Source: W0P28-013 sp051870755
GTDB taxonomy: Bacteria > Bacteroidota > Bacteroidia > Bacteroidales > Paludibacteraceae
NCBI GenBank assembly: GCA_051870755.1
Contig: JBJECE010000015.1
Span: forward strand, 1-12,715
Direction: 5' to 3'
Length of the DNA: 12,715 bases
The position numbers were made by a program, and so were the translations under genes. Below, in pieces: positions 7,327 through 12,715 of this stretch. The notes beneath the pieces are model-generated. The model was not told the origin of the DNA, made no database searches, and saw only the letters and a list, made by a program, of their open reading frames with translations. Position 1 is the first letter of the stretch. Each line of letters starts with the position of its first letter.

Positions 7327-7802
7327 ACGAGAAACTATTGGTACATACCTCGACCGAAGCGTATAGTTTTCAGCCGGCGCACATCGTCTGCATCGAAGCC
7401 GACGGCAACTATTGCAATCTGTATCTTGACAACGGCAACGTCTATTTACTCTCTTTTCAGTTAGGCTACCTCGAAAGCATGATTAAGGAGCAACTTGCTT
7501 ACACAAATCATAGTTTTGTGCGTGTCGGTAAAAGCCTGATTATCAACATGGACGAACTATTATGCATCAACCTGACACGACAAACGCTTGAAATGAATAG
7601 TTCCTCGGCAAGCGACAAATGCGTGTTCAAAGCATCGAAAGAGGCCTTAAAAAAGTTGATGAATCTGCTGATTGAACACCGCAAAAATGGTATGATACGC
7701 AACATCAACGCTGTGGCCAAGGTAACGCCCAGCAACCGCGTACTGCGCGGCCATCGCCAGCAAAGCATCGCCGACACCGACATACGCGTCATTTGCGATT
7801 AA
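7323..7802 (+). CDS. Stand-alone LytTR-domain DNA-binding protein
   Basis: This 159-aa protein consists of one LytTR DNA-binding domain (about residues 5-112) plus a basic tail. The typical signatures are present: IEADGNYCNLYL (24-35) and FVRVGKSLIINMDEL (65-79), followed by a beta strand and the final helix. There is no receiver, membrane segment or kinase partner, so it is not a conventional two-component regulator. The roughly 45-residue tail after the domain contains several Arg residues and no known motif. The ATG overlaps the helicase stop codon (ATGA, 7323-7326), which implies translational coupling and matched expression. The likely role is transcriptional control, perhaps of its own operon through the inverted repeat at 2380-2420. 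LytTR proteins usually bind spaced direct repeats, so that target is uncertain. Confidence 0.88.
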   Translation: MNEKLLVHTSTEAYSFQPAHIVCIEADGNYCNLYLDNGNVYLLSFQLGYLESMIKEQLAYTNHSFVRVGKSLIINMDELLCINLTRQTLEMNSSSASDKCVFKASKEALKKLMNLLIEHRKNGMIRNINAVAKVTPSNRVLRGHRQQSIADTDIRVICD

Positions 7803-7853
7803 GAAGAGTGCAAAAGCGTTGAAAAGTTTAATGTTTAAGAGTTCAAGGTTTAA

Positions 7854-7898
7854 GGTTGTTTTCGTTGTTTTCGTATTTTGCGTATTTTGCGTATTTTG
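7854..7898. repeat. 9-bp tandem repeat, five units
   Basis: Two units of the form (G/C)GTTGTTTT (7854-7871) are followed by three identical CGTATTTTG units (7872-7898). The unit CGTTGTTTT also occurs in the array at 12363-12416, so this appears to be a genome-wide intergenic repeat family. Confidence 0.7.
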
Positions 7899-8018
7899 CG
7901 TTTGAACCTTGCCCGTTGATACTACTCACTACTCATTGCTCATTGCTAATTATTTGAACCCCACCCGTTGCTTCGATCCTCGTCGCCCCTACCGGCAGGC
8001 AGGGAGGGTTTGGGAGAC

Positions 8019-8050
8019 TGCGGAGCAAGGAACAAATTCCTCACTCCGCA
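8019..8050. repeat. Two-tier hairpin
   Basis: TGCGGAG (8019-8025) pairs perfectly with CTCCGCA (8044-8050). Inside it AGGAA (8028-8032) pairs with TTCCT (8037-8041) around a 4-nt loop. There is no T-run on either side, so it is not a standard intrinsic terminator. Confidence 0.5.
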
Positions 8051-8063
8051 TTCCTAATTCTTC

Positions 8064-8080
8064 ACCCCCTTTTAGGGGGT
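8064..8080. repeat. C5/G5 hairpin
   Basis: ACCCCCT (8064-8070) and AGGGGGT (8074-8080) form a perfect 7-bp stem with a TTT loop. A further G-run follows at 8082-8087. It could terminate transcription arriving from either direction, but lacks a T-run on the + strand. Confidence 0.5.
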
Positions 8081-8138
8081 TGGGGGGCTTGCGCGCCACG
8101 TCCCTACTCTATGTTCTTGGTTCTAAAATCTATATTTC

Positions 8139-8157
8139 GGACGCACGCAGTGCGTCC
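8139..8157. repeat. 8-bp GC-rich hairpin with 3-nt loop
   Basis: GGACGCAC (8139-8146) and GTGCGTCC (8150-8157) are perfect complements around GCA. It lies about 50 bases past the end of the GLUG gene and may help end that transcript. Confidence 0.55.
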
Positions 8158-8160
8158 ACA

Positions 8161-8202
8161 CCCCCTTCAGGCCTGCCTGCCGGTAGGCAGGGGGCTGGGG
8201 GG
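8161..8202 (-). terminator. Strong hairpin just after the GLUG gene
   Basis: CCTGCCT (8172-8178) pairs with AGGCAGG (8185-8191). Outer runs of C (8161-8165) and G (8197-8202) can extend the stem. It begins three bases beyond the GLUG stop codon at 8205-8207 on the minus strand. It is very stable, but no T-run follows, so termination or 3'-end protection is likely rather than certain. Confidence 0.45.
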
Positions 8203-8204
8203 CT

Positions 8205-10550
8205 TTATTTTACCACCACTTTAACGGCAGCCTCGCCAACTTTGACAACATAAACGCCACACAGTGAGCCGTTTAGGCGCGTTACGTCGCGGCCGAGCAG
8301 GTCGTAGATGCGGAACTCGCCGGCGCACACGATGCGGCCATCGACGGCATAGATTTGCGGCACTACAACAGCCTCGAGCGCAGTGGTTGTGCTAAGTTGT
8401 GTAATCGTCAATTTATACTCGCCCGGAGCGTAATTCACATAAACATAATAGGTGGTTCCTGCGCTTAACGAATATGTAGGAGAGGTTGTTATATTTTGCT
8501 GGTCATCATCAGTCTTTTTCGTATTGACACAGATACTTCCTTTTATATCAGCACTGCTAAACTGATAGGTGCCGGTTTCTGCAGGGGTGAACTCGTACCA
8601 TATAGGCTCTGAAGTTGAAACAGGTACCATTATAGCATTGTCAGCACCTAATTGCAGAGTTGTATTAAGTTTTGCAATCGTCAGGTCGTACTCGCCCGGG
8701 GCATAGCTGAAACAAACATAATAGGTGGTTTTTGCGATCAACCTATAGATAGGCGAGTTCATCATACCTTGCATGATGTTATTTGTCTTTTCCGTATTGA
8801 CACAGATACTTCCCTTTATATCAGTACTGCTAAATTGATAGTATCCGGTTTCTGCCGGTTTAAACGCGTACCATAGAGCATCCGGCGATGTAATATAGGC
8901 TGTATTAGCGCCTACCTTCAATAGCGTGTCTGATGCCTCGATTCGCTTAATGGTCAAATCAGCCTGCGGGGTTGGTGCACCGAGAATACATACATAGTAC
9001 GTTGTTTCTGCCACCAATTCTTTAGCAATGCACGGTGATCCTGTAGCGACTCCACTTATGTCCTCGCTGACTAAAACTACACTAATAGAAGCAACAAATA
9101 AATAGGTGCCGTCAGCCTCTGGTGTAAACTCGTACCACACATTGGGGTTGCTCGATGCGGTAATTGTTTGAGCACCTTCGGTCAGAATGCCATAGGTATT
9201 GGCATAAACCTCTGCTCTATAATATACCGGCATTCCACCAAGCACGGGATAATCCTGTTTGCCTGTGCCGGAGAGGGTCTGTCCCCATACAGAGCCGTTT
9301 TCGCCCTGTGAAAGAAGATATGCTACCTCGCCGCTTGCAAACTGCGTTAAGGACTTACCCTCAGCCGAGCCAGCCGCATCCGCACCATTTATACCGCCTG
9401 TAGCTGTGCCGCTAAGGTAATAGCAATTTGTTATTGTGCCGATATTATTTCCACACACTCCACCTACATTATTTTGTCCACTGACAGCACCCGTGTTATA
9501 GCAGTTTTTGATTGTATATCCCGAACTATAATCTCCGCACACGCCACCGACAAATTTAGATCCGCCAACATTACCTGTATTATAGCAGTCTTCTAATGCG
9601 GCACCGGCATTCTGTCCGCATACACCGCCGACCGCATTATTTCCGCTGACAGAAGCTGTATTACTGCTCAATTTGATGACACCTCCAGAAGCCCGTCCGC
9701 ATACTCCTCCGTATGCAGAATTTGAAGTGTCGCCAGTTCCGCTGACCGTGCCTTCATTAAGGCAGTTTTCTATAGAGCCGCCAGAGTACAAAGCTCCACA
9801 CACACCGCCGATACAAGTTACAGTCCCACTGACAGAACCAGTATTTTTGCAATCTTTGACGGTGCCGTAATTCATTCCACATACACCGCCAGCTCCACTT
9901 CCTGTGCTGTTGCCAATGACAGTTCCGCCGTTAGTGCAGTTGTTGATTTCTCCGTAATTTAGACCGCATATACCGCCACCCTGCATTCTGAACTCGAAAT
10001 AGGAATCCAACACTCCTACGTTGGAAATCTTGCCACCGCTATCTACACGGCCGAACAAGCCAACCTTTTCTTTGTTTGTATCATTGAAATACAATCCGCT
10101 GACGGTGTATCCCTTTCCATCAAATGTACCAGTGTAGTTTTGATAATTGAAACCAATTGGTGTCCAAGCGACGAAATTACTGCCGTTTGTCACTTTGCCA
10201 GAAGCATCATACACCAATGACTCTAACATAGTTTCACCTTCTGCAAGACCACTGTTCACAACTATATTTGCCGTGAGCACTGCACAGGCGGCTTTGTTTT
10301 GCTGTGTTCCTGTTGGATTGGTGTTCTCATCATAGTTGCACACGCTTGCAGCACCATTCACCAGTCCTGCAAACCAATAAAGCTCTTCTTTATTGCCAAT
10401 CTGATAAGGATTACTCGCTGTTCCATCACCTGTTGAAGGTTTTACAGGAGTAATCTCTGCCCACGCAGTGGCGGGCATTACCATTGCCGCCACGAGCAGG
10501 AGCAGCGCGGCGAGCCATTTGAATCGTTTAGTTTTCATTTTAAATGCCAT
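8205..10550 (-). CDS. Secreted GLUG-repeat protein with PPC-like modules and T9SS-like C-terminal domain
   Basis: The product is 781 aa from the ATG at 10550. A signal peptide (a Lys/Arg-rich start, then LAALLLLVAAMV, cleavage near ATAWA) is followed by a GDGTASNPYQI segment typical of GLUG proteins. Seven GLUG modules (about residues 191-380) share GG-V/I-CG followed by an N-C or D-C pair; the fourth lacks the second Cys. Then come three modules with the pattern WYxFxPxxxGxYxF (about 457-536, 542-627 and 633-718) that resemble PPC domains. The last two are near copies, with DIKGSICVNT in both. The C-terminus (about 733-781: IYDLLGRDV, GVYVVKVG, KVVVK) fits a type IX secretion sorting domain. 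The protein is therefore probably exported and held at the cell surface. The ligand is unknown. An upstream in-frame ATG at 10637 would bury the signal peptide and is rejected. It is the only gene in its apparent transcript. Confidence 0.88.
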   Translation of the reverse strand: MAFKMKTKRFKWLAALLLLVAAMVMPATAWAEITPVKPSTGDGTASNPYQIGNKEELYWFAGLVNGAASVCNYDENTNPTGTQQNKAACAVLTANIVVNSGLAEGETMLESLVYDASGKVTNGSNFVAWTPIGFNYQNYTGTFDGKGYTVSGLYFNDTNKEKVGLFGRVDSGGKISNVGVLDSYFEFRMQGGGICGLNYGEINNCTNGGTVIGNSTGSGAGGVCGMNYGTVKDCKNTGSVSGTVTCIGGVCGALYSGGSIENCLNEGTVSGTGDTSNSAYGGVCGRASGGVIKLSSNTASVSGNNAVGGVCGQNAGAALEDCYNTGNVGGSKFVGGVCGDYSSGYTIKNCYNTGAVSGQNNVGGVCGNNIGTITNCYYLSGTATGGINGADAAGSAEGKSLTQFASGEVAYLLSQGENGSVWGQTLSGTGKQDYPVLGGMPVYYRAEVYANTYGILTEGAQTITASSNPNVWYEFTPEADGTYLFVASISVVLVSEDISGVATGSPCIAKELVAETTYYVCILGAPTPQADLTIKRIEASDTLLKVGANTAYITSPDALWYAFKPAETGYYQFSSTDIKGSICVNTEKTNNIMQGMMNSPIYRLIAKTTYYVCFSYAPGEYDLTIAKLNTTLQLGADNAIMVPVSTSEPIWYEFTPAETGTYQFSSADIKGSICVNTKKTDDDQQNITTSPTYSLSAGTTYYVYVNYAPGEYKLTITQLSTTTALEAVVVPQIYAVDGRIVCAGEFRIYDLLGRDVTRLNGSLCGVYVVKVGEAAVKVVVK
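8405..8878 (-). repeat. Intragenic tandem duplication in the GLUG gene (about 273-bp period)
   Basis: The DNA at about 8405-8605 and 8678-8878 is closely similar over most of its length, including an identical GTATTGACACAGATACTTCC core. At the protein level the period is 91 residues. The third, more N-terminal module is clearly more diverged. This indicates a fairly recent duplication of one module. Confidence 0.7.
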
Positions 10551-10606
10551 AATATTATTTTGTTTTTGATTTATATATTCATGTTTATCGATGATGAATA
10601 ACGCAG

Positions 10607-10651
10607 AGAGCCTTCCGCCTGTGCCATTGTCTGACACCTGCGGAAGGCTCT
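10607..10651 (-). promoter_or_regulatory. Leader hairpin upstream of the GLUG gene
   Basis: AGAGCCTTCCGC (10607-10618) and GCGGAAGGCTCT (10640-10651) form a perfect 12-bp stem with a 21-nt loop, ending about 57 bases before the GLUG start codon. In the mRNA it could be an attenuator or stabilising element. No known riboswitch class is recognised. Confidence 0.5.
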
Positions 10652-10721
10652 GTATCTATATATGAATGAAGACGTTACGGCCGCTCGGCTCTGCCGCTTG
10701 GCTTGTCCAAGAAAGCCGATA

Positions 10722-10729
10722 CCCCCCCC
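10722..10729. repeat. Run of eight C (G on the minus strand)
   Basis: A homopolymer of eight C lies 172 bases upstream of the GLUG start, in its presumed promoter or leader region. G/C homopolymers of this length are prone to slippage. Confidence 0.6.
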
Positions 10730-10885
10730 TAAATCTCTAAGGTTCAGGGGATTGACTAATCGTCTTCCTCCGTCACGACTCGGCATAACGTTCAAGCAAA
10801 GCTTGACGATTCTGCTCTCGCTGTTCCGTCGGTTACATCCAGTCTTTGTTGTACGTTTCATTGTCTTCATGTACTTTAATAATAT

Positions 10886-11499
10886 TTATTCTGAAAGTAG
10901 GTCACAATACATTAGGCGAGTTTTTAGCTCTTCTGCAACTTCTGTTTCTTTCTCTTTCTCATGCATGTGCATGTATTTGTATTCGTCTGCCTCGGTATTG
11001 AATAGACATTTAAATCCGTTCTTCTCATAAAACGAAATTACATTCTTGCTGTTCTTTGCATCAACAATGGCAAGTCGGCAACCGGACTTGTTATCATTGT
11101 CCACAAACCATTCTTTAACAAATCGTACTACATCTGACCCGAACCCTTGATTAGCGTAATTCTTTGAAATGGCCAATCTGCCTATGAGTATTCCAGGATA
11201 TCTGCTCAAACGTTTTTCACGATTGGATATCTCTTTCCACATGCGGTTCTTCTTTGAACTGCCAAGGTCGAATTTCGGATACTGTCATTTGATACGGTAA
11301 AAAATGCAACAATTATCTTTGGATTATCTATCAAACGGAAACAATAAGACTTGCCCATACGAAAACGTGTATAGCTGAGTGCATCATTGTAGAAGAACTC
11401 GTCCATATCGTCATCTCCGCATGAGAAACATTCGCACTCATCAAGGATTTCCTTGTTGAGTACTTCAAGAGTACATATACTCTGTATTCTTGTTCTCAT
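10886..11499 (-). pseudogene. GNAT acetyltransferase, broken by a frameshift
   Basis: Two overlapping frames together make one GNAT protein. The N-terminal part (ATG at 11499) contains NKEILDECECFSCGDDDMDEFF and KSYCF, then VSNDSIR, typical of this acetyltransferase group. It then runs out of register and stops near 11206. The C-terminal part continues in the next frame with SRYPGILIGRLAI, the acetyl-CoA loop region NQGFGSDVV, and FYEKNGFKCLF, to the TAA at 10886. The switch lies near 11268-11276, beside an AATTT run, and needs one extra base to restore a continuous protein of about 204 aa. As read it is inactive; a sequencing error or programmed shift is possible. Its ATG overlaps the stop of the upstream 57-aa gene (TGA at 11496-11498). 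GNAT enzymes in such pairs can be toxins that acetylate aminoacyl-tRNA; that function is inferred. Confidence 0.8.
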
Positions 11500-11669
11500 C
11501 TTAATCCAGACCGCTCCAACATTTTACGCATTTCAATGATGAATGGGTCTTTGTTTCGATCTTTGGGTTCGCGAGCCAAGAAAGCCCTTTCGTTGGCTTC
11601 CATTTCCTCTCTGAAGCGGATAGCGTCTTCCCCGTAGAGGGTTGGTATTGCCTTAATTGCTGTTGCCAT
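11496..11669 (-). CDS. Small antitoxin-like protein upstream of the GNAT gene
   Basis: A 57-aa protein from the ATG at 11669: MATAIKAIPTLYGEDAIRF, then a highly charged helical stretch ending MRKMLERSGLR. The start is chosen because the frame upstream of 11669 crosses the -7 box at 11722-11729, and the peptide before it has no protein-like character. The TGA stop overlaps the GNAT ATG (ATGA), so the two are translationally coupled. Size, position and charge fit an antitoxin or accessory protein of a GNAT toxin-antitoxin pair. I cannot assign a DNA-binding fold with certainty. This gene remains intact although its partner is frameshifted. Confidence 0.7.
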   Translation of the reverse strand: MATAIKAIPTLYGEDAIRFREEMEANERAFLAREPKDRNKDPFIIEMRKMLERSGLR

Positions 11670-11721
11670 GTAAATAAGTATTATTTTGTTTATATTACAG
11701 TCAAACATAGTTTCTACGCTG

Positions 11722-11729
11722 CAAAGATA
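11722..11729 (-). promoter_or_regulatory. -7 box for the antitoxin/GNAT operon
   Basis: On the minus strand this reads TATCTTTG, an exact match to TAnnTTTG. A TTTG lies 22 bp upstream, slightly far for a -33 element. The start codon is about 52 bases downstream. Confidence 0.6.
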
Positions 11730-11847
11730 CGAATTTTTTTCAAACAAGCATCAAAACACGCGAGATTTTTTCACATTTACAACAGTTTTTAAAAGTTGAA
11801 AATAGCGCGCGCCGCAAAATCGACGTACTATCAGACACGAAGAAACC

Positions 11848-11870
11848 GTGTAACAATCAACATGTTACAC
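11848..11870 (-). terminator. Hairpin after the V-ATPase operon
   Basis: GTGTAACA (11848-11855) and TGTTACAC (11863-11870) form a perfect 8-bp stem with a 7-nt loop. Outer complementary GAAGA/TCTTC-type arms lie four bases further out on each side. It begins 30 bases after the ntpK stop. It lacks a strong T-run, so it is a probable rather than certain terminator. Confidence 0.55.
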
Positions 11871-11899
11871 AGCCTCTTCGCAGAAAGTAACCGCCTTTA

Positions 11900-12316
11900 T
11901 TATGCCATCAGCGCGCCTACAAGGGCAAGAATGGCGTAGAACTCCGGCAGAGCGGCGTAAATCATCGTGTTGGTTTGTACGTCGTGTCCGGCTGCAATAC
12001 CTGCGATACCGTTGGCGCAAACCATACCCTGACGGATAGCCGAGAAGAGGCAAACCAAACCAACAGCCAGACCCACACCGAAATACAGCGCAGGATTAGC
12101 AGCGATAGCCGCCTTGTCCCACATCAGGAAAGCCACGAAGCCATACAAACCCTGTGTAGCGGGTAGCGCCGAGAGAATCATGTACGACGACGATTTCTCT
12201 TTGTTCTTCTTCAATGCGCCTTCAGCGGCGTTAGCAGCGATAGTGGTTCCGTAAGCCGAACCGATACCTGCGAGGCCGAGCATCAACGCCCAACCCAAAA
12301 AACCTAAAAATTCCAT
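11900..12316 (-). CDS. ntpK: V/A-type ATPase subunit K (proteolipid, c-ring)
   Basis: This 138-aa membrane protein has four transmembrane helices arranged as two hairpins, the usual form of the V-type proteolipid. The second hairpin carries the ion-binding glutamate (ALPEFYAIL, Glu125). The first has LPATQGLYGF with Gln55 at the equivalent position, the same arrangement as in Enterococcus hirae NtpK. Repeated small-residue segments (GLAGIGSAYG and GLVCLFSAIRQG) fit c-ring packing. It forms the rotating ring of the membrane ATPase that couples ATP to H+ or Na+ transport; the ion cannot be assigned from sequence alone. It follows subunit I with a 107-bp gap, unusually long for this operon, which contains the 9-bp tandem array. 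The start at 12316 is preceded by an A/T-rich leader typical of the phylum. Confidence 0.95.
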   Translation of the reverse strand: MEFLGFLGWALMLGLAGIGSAYGTTIAANAAEGALKKNKEKSSSYMILSALPATQGLYGFVAFLMWDKAAIAANPALYFGVGLAVGLVCLFSAIRQGMVCANGIAGIAAGHDVQTNTMIYAALPEFYAILALVGALMA

Positions 12317-12362
12317 AATGATAATTGATTATTTAATTTAATAATGTTGTTTATTAGTTTCA

Positions 12363-12416
12363 CGTAGTTTTCGTAGTTTTCGTTGTTTTCGTTGTTTTTG
12401 TTGTTTTTGTTGTTTT
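12363..12416. repeat. 9-bp tandem repeat, six units
   Basis: Six consecutive 9-bp units fit (C/T)GT(A/T)GTTTT, followed by a partial unit up to 12420. Neighbouring units change in a stepwise way: two CGTAGTTTT, two CGTTGTTTT, two TGTTGTTTT. This implies duplication followed by drift. The array fills half of the gap between ntpI and ntpK. On the coding strand it is a run of AAAACAACG/A units. Confidence 0.8.
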
Positions 12417-12423
12417 TGTTCTG

Positions 12424-12715
12424 TTATTTCTTAAACGGTTGATATGCAATACCTTTCCCTTCGTAGCCGGAGTTTTTGAAGTACTCCACAAAAGTCAGAC
12501 GCAACGGATGCACAAACGCGCCCAGCGCCGACATCGCGATATTCAGCACATGCCCCAGCAGCAGAATCAGCACAAACGGCAGCCACTGCCATGTGGGGTC
12601 GGTTCCTAATACCATCAGACCGAGGTTGTTGAATGCGCCGCCGAGCATTCCACCTGCCAATCCCAGCGCGTAGAGACGCACATACGAGAGCACATCGCCC
12701 AGCAGTCCGGTAGCC
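12424..12715 (-). CDS. ntpI: V/A-type ATPase subunit I, C-terminal part (cut by window edge)
   Basis: The frame is open to the right edge and ends at TAA (12424-12426), giving about 97 residues of the C-terminus. The conserved tail of subunit I is clear: DVLSYVRLYALGLAGG, which carries the functional arginine in the half-channel helix, then a second membrane helix (LPFVLILLLGHVLNIAMSALGAF), VHPLRLTFVEYFKNSGYEG and a short polar end. Subunit I is the membrane stator that forms the ion half-channels next to the K ring. The remainder, likely with the other ATPase genes further upstream, lies outside the window. Confidence 0.94.
   Translation of the reverse strand, partial: ATGLLGDVLSYVRLYALGLAGGMLGGAFNNLGLMVLGTDPTWQWLPFVLILLLGHVLNIAMSALGAFVHPLRLTFVEYFKNSGYEGKGIAYQPFKK

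Larger units (their letters stand above)
7803..8204. other. Non-coding repeat and hairpin block between convergent genes
   Basis: These 402 bases separate the LytTR gene from the GLUG gene, which face each other. They contain degenerate GTTTAA-type repeats (about 7818-7855), a 9-bp tandem array (7854-7898), a doubled CATTGCT (7934-7947) and four hairpins (8019-8050, 8064-8080, 8139-8157, 8172-8191). A 14-bp inverted pair joins 7990-8003 to 8172-8185. A G-rich 17-mer occurs twice as direct repeats (8074-8090 and 8189-8205, one mismatch). A long open frame across it (7909-8253) translates these repeats and runs into the GLUG gene, so I do not count it as a gene. Confidence 0.7.
10551..10885. 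other. Intergenic region upstream of the GLUG gene
   Basis: These 335 bases lie between the GNAT stop and the GLUG start, both on the minus strand. They contain the hairpin at 10607-10651, a run of eight C at 10722-10729 (G on the GLUG coding strand) and a small inverted repeat (TCAAGC at 10792-10797, GCTTGA at 10801-10806). The closest match to a -7 box on the minus strand is AAGCTTTG (10804 to 10797), which misses one base, so the promoter is not clear. Open frames across this region look like chance frames. Confidence 0.55.

Noticed and set aside
8074..8205. G-quadruplex from the G-rich 17-mers
   Set aside because: Each 17-mer has only two long G runs, and the two copies are over 100 bases apart, so a compact four-run quadruplex is unlikely.
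7909..8253. A 114-codon + strand frame across the repeat block
   Set aside because: It translates hairpin and G/C-rich repeats (for example PPFRGLGG) and overlaps the end of the GLUG gene on the other strand.
10551..10885. A known riboswitch or tRNA upstream of the GLUG gene
   Set aside because: The hairpins do not match any riboswitch class I know, and no tRNA-like T-loop or cloverleaf is present.
10571..11030. Overlapping open frames on both strands upstream of the GLUG gene
   Set aside because: They have no protein-like conservation signs, are rich in Arg and Ser, and one of them overlaps the GNAT gene. They look like chance frames.

Overview
The window looks like chromosomal DNA of a Bacteroidales-type member of the Bacteroidota. 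The evidence is: promoter cores that fit the Bacteroidota -33/-7 pattern (TTTG, about 20 bp, TAnnTTTG); A-rich translation leaders without clear Shine-Dalgarno sites; an exported GLUG-repeat protein ending in a type IX secretion-like C-terminal domain; and V/A-type ATPase genes. No rRNA, tRNA, CRISPR array, transposase or integrase was seen.

Layout. (1) 1-2330 is an AT-rich accessory segment bracketed by two copies of a 30-bp direct repeat (23-52 and 2297-2326, one mismatch). It holds a small gene or gene remnant with its own terminator (110-433). It also holds a two-gene unit: a T5orf172/GIY-YIG protein (741-1376) followed 16 bp later by a secreted protein of unknown function (1393-2154). 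A perfect 11-bp inverted repeat sits on the promoter of that unit. (2) 2380-7802 is a more GC-rich operon on the + strand. It has a promoter overlapped by a 17-bp inverted repeat, then a giant superfamily 1 helicase (about 1608 aa). The helicase carries an N-terminal transglutaminase-like segment, a DUF4011 region and a C-terminal Vsr-like nuclease fold whose expected acidic residues look lost. It is followed, with a 4-bp ATGA overlap, by a stand-alone LytTR DNA-binding protein. (3) 7803-8204 is a non-coding block between convergent genes, packed with 9-bp tandem repeats and at least four hairpins.

(4) 8205-10550 (- strand) encodes a secreted, repeat-rich surface-type protein. It has seven GLUG modules with paired cysteines, three PPC-like modules (the last two near-identical) and a sorting domain. 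Its upstream region holds a run of eight Gs on the coding strand and a 12-bp-stem hairpin. (5) 10886-11669 (- strand) is a coupled two-gene unit: a 57-aa antitoxin-like protein and a GNAT acetyltransferase broken by an apparent single-base frameshift. (6) 11900-12715 (- strand) is the end of a V/A-type ATPase operon: the 3' part of subunit I, then the proteolipid subunit K. The 107-bp gap between them contains the same 9-bp tandem-repeat family seen in region 3.

How the parts may work together. The helicase and LytTR genes are very likely co-expressed. The helicase family (COG1112-like, DUF4011) is frequent in defence islands, so a defence or genome-maintenance unit with its own DNA-binding partner is a reasonable inference, not a demonstrated function. 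The neighbouring repeat-bounded segment with a GIY-YIG-type protein, and the decayed GNAT toxin-like unit, fit an accessory region inserted next to housekeeping ATPase genes.
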